64,000 nucleotides of DNA. It comes from Corythucha ciliata (Eukaryota; Arthropoda; Insecta; Hemiptera; Tingidae). The stretch covers positions 930,001 through 994,000 of the forward strand of contig CM075941.1 in assembly GCA_038030265.1 (NCBI GenBank), given 5' to 3'. Under the pieces are notes generated by a model that ran no database searches, was not told where the DNA came from, and saw nothing but the letters and a program-made list of their open reading frames with translations. Positions 63,340 to 64,000 of this stretch are shown here, in pieces (the stretch's first letter is position 1; each line of letters starts with the position of its first letter). The position numbers and the translations under genes were made by a program.

Positions 63340-64000
63340 TTTAGCGGCACATTAGCGATTTTTTCAACATTTCAGCGCTGTTCTCAGCAGTTTGGGCTGA
63401 AAATTAGCGTTTTCTTACGAAACCTATTTTCCTCAATAATAGCCGCGAAATATCAGGGTTTTCCGCATTTTGGCCACAAATCGACATTTTTTTGTTCACC
63501 ATGCGCTATGAATTAGCGATTTTTCAGTCACAAATCCGCAGTATTTTACCTACATAGCCACAAATTAGCGCTTTTTCTCAATTTTAGCCTCAAAGTTGCC
63601 TTCAGATGCGGCGAGTTGGCATATTTTCAATTTCTTTTTGATGCAAATTGAAATTTTTCACAATTTTTGCCACGAATTAGTGATTTTCCTGAATTTTACC
63701 CGCGAATAATAGTTTTTGTTTTTTTTTAATTTTAGCAGCGTAGTAGCGTTTCTAACACGTGAATTAGCGAATTTTCTCAATTTTAGCCACGAATTGGCGT
63801 TTTTTGCATTTTTAGCTGCAAATTGGCTATTTTTTCCATTTTTAGCCTCATATTATCTTTGTTACTTTCAGCTGTAGATCAGCGTTTCTTCTCAGTTCGA
63901 GCATCAGCGGTGTTTTTTAACTTAATAGCCCCCACGAATTTGCCGTTTTTCTCAATTTTAGCCACAAAGTTGCCTTCAGGAGGCATAAAAAGCGAGTATT
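63340..64000 (-). repeat. ~30-bp repeat, reverse orientation, to window end
   Basis: TTAGCGTTTTCT, CTCAATTTTAGCC and CACGAATTAGCG phrases are the reverse complement of the forward family at 62270-63010. The block continues past the window. Confidence 0.65.

Overview
The window is a eukaryotic, almost certainly arthropod, intergenic landscape built nearly entirely of transposable elements, satellites and foldback DNA. Evidence: five separate non-LTR (LINE) copies, copia and gypsy LTR-element remains, Tc1-like, THAP/DDE and hAT-type DNA transposons, several short hairpin MITEs, short GT..AG introns (about 60 nt) in transposase genes, long homopolymer runs and a 500-N scaffold gap. An insect is likely; I cannot name the species. 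I see no clearly intact host protein gene. The best host-like candidates are a broken gene with two LDL-receptor class A modules (33.9-34.5 kb) and a tiny hypothetical spliced ORF (36.2-36.5 kb).

Layout. 0-16 kb: a tRNA-like sequence; a region bounded by (TA)n tracts at 811 and 15637 with inverted clusters of the motif ATTAGAGCCTCCG just inside each, enclosing a 1.1-kb foldback element, a small MITE and a roughly 8.75-kb satellite of twelve ~734-bp units. 16-20 kb: a copia gag remnant and a 3.07-kb non-autonomous hAT-type composite with a perfect 8-bp target duplication. 23-28 kb: two LINE copies with RNase H affinity on the minus strand, the larger with a poly(A) tail. 28-33 kb: a copia pol fragment (plus) abutting a gypsy gag-pol fragment (minus). 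37-38.6 kb: a Tc1-like transposase pseudogene.

38.6-55.5 kb is the centrepiece. One CR1-like LINE (LINE C), complete from ORF1 to AATAAA and poly(A), has been split by later insertions. The largest is an 8.7-kb asymmetric foldback array of 322-bp units, each carrying a tRNA-Thr(GGT)-like gene with A box, B box and T6 terminator: 14 on the minus strand, then 2 on the plus strand. It is flanked by a 12-bp target duplication proven by reading-frame continuity of the host LINE. A second LINE (I-like, LINE D) is nested in the array with its 3' junction at a tRNA-unit A-run and a 98-bp tRNA-containing duplication. Downstream LINE C is also cut by a LINE 3'-tail scrap, a THAP/DDE transposon plus ATGC-rich DNA with a MITE, and a 328-bp hairpin.

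55.5-64 kb: a ~30-bp degenerate repeat (also at 2, 18-20, 34.9-36 kb), a scaffold gap, a palindromic TATCGAT-type array that truncates a Jockey-like LINE (LINE E), a second member of a MITE family seen at 53.8 kb, and more of the ~30-bp repeat in opposed orientations.

The elements do not form a pathway. What links them is insertion history: nesting order, target duplications and junctions give a relative chronology, and the tRNA-bearing foldback array is the most unusual object.
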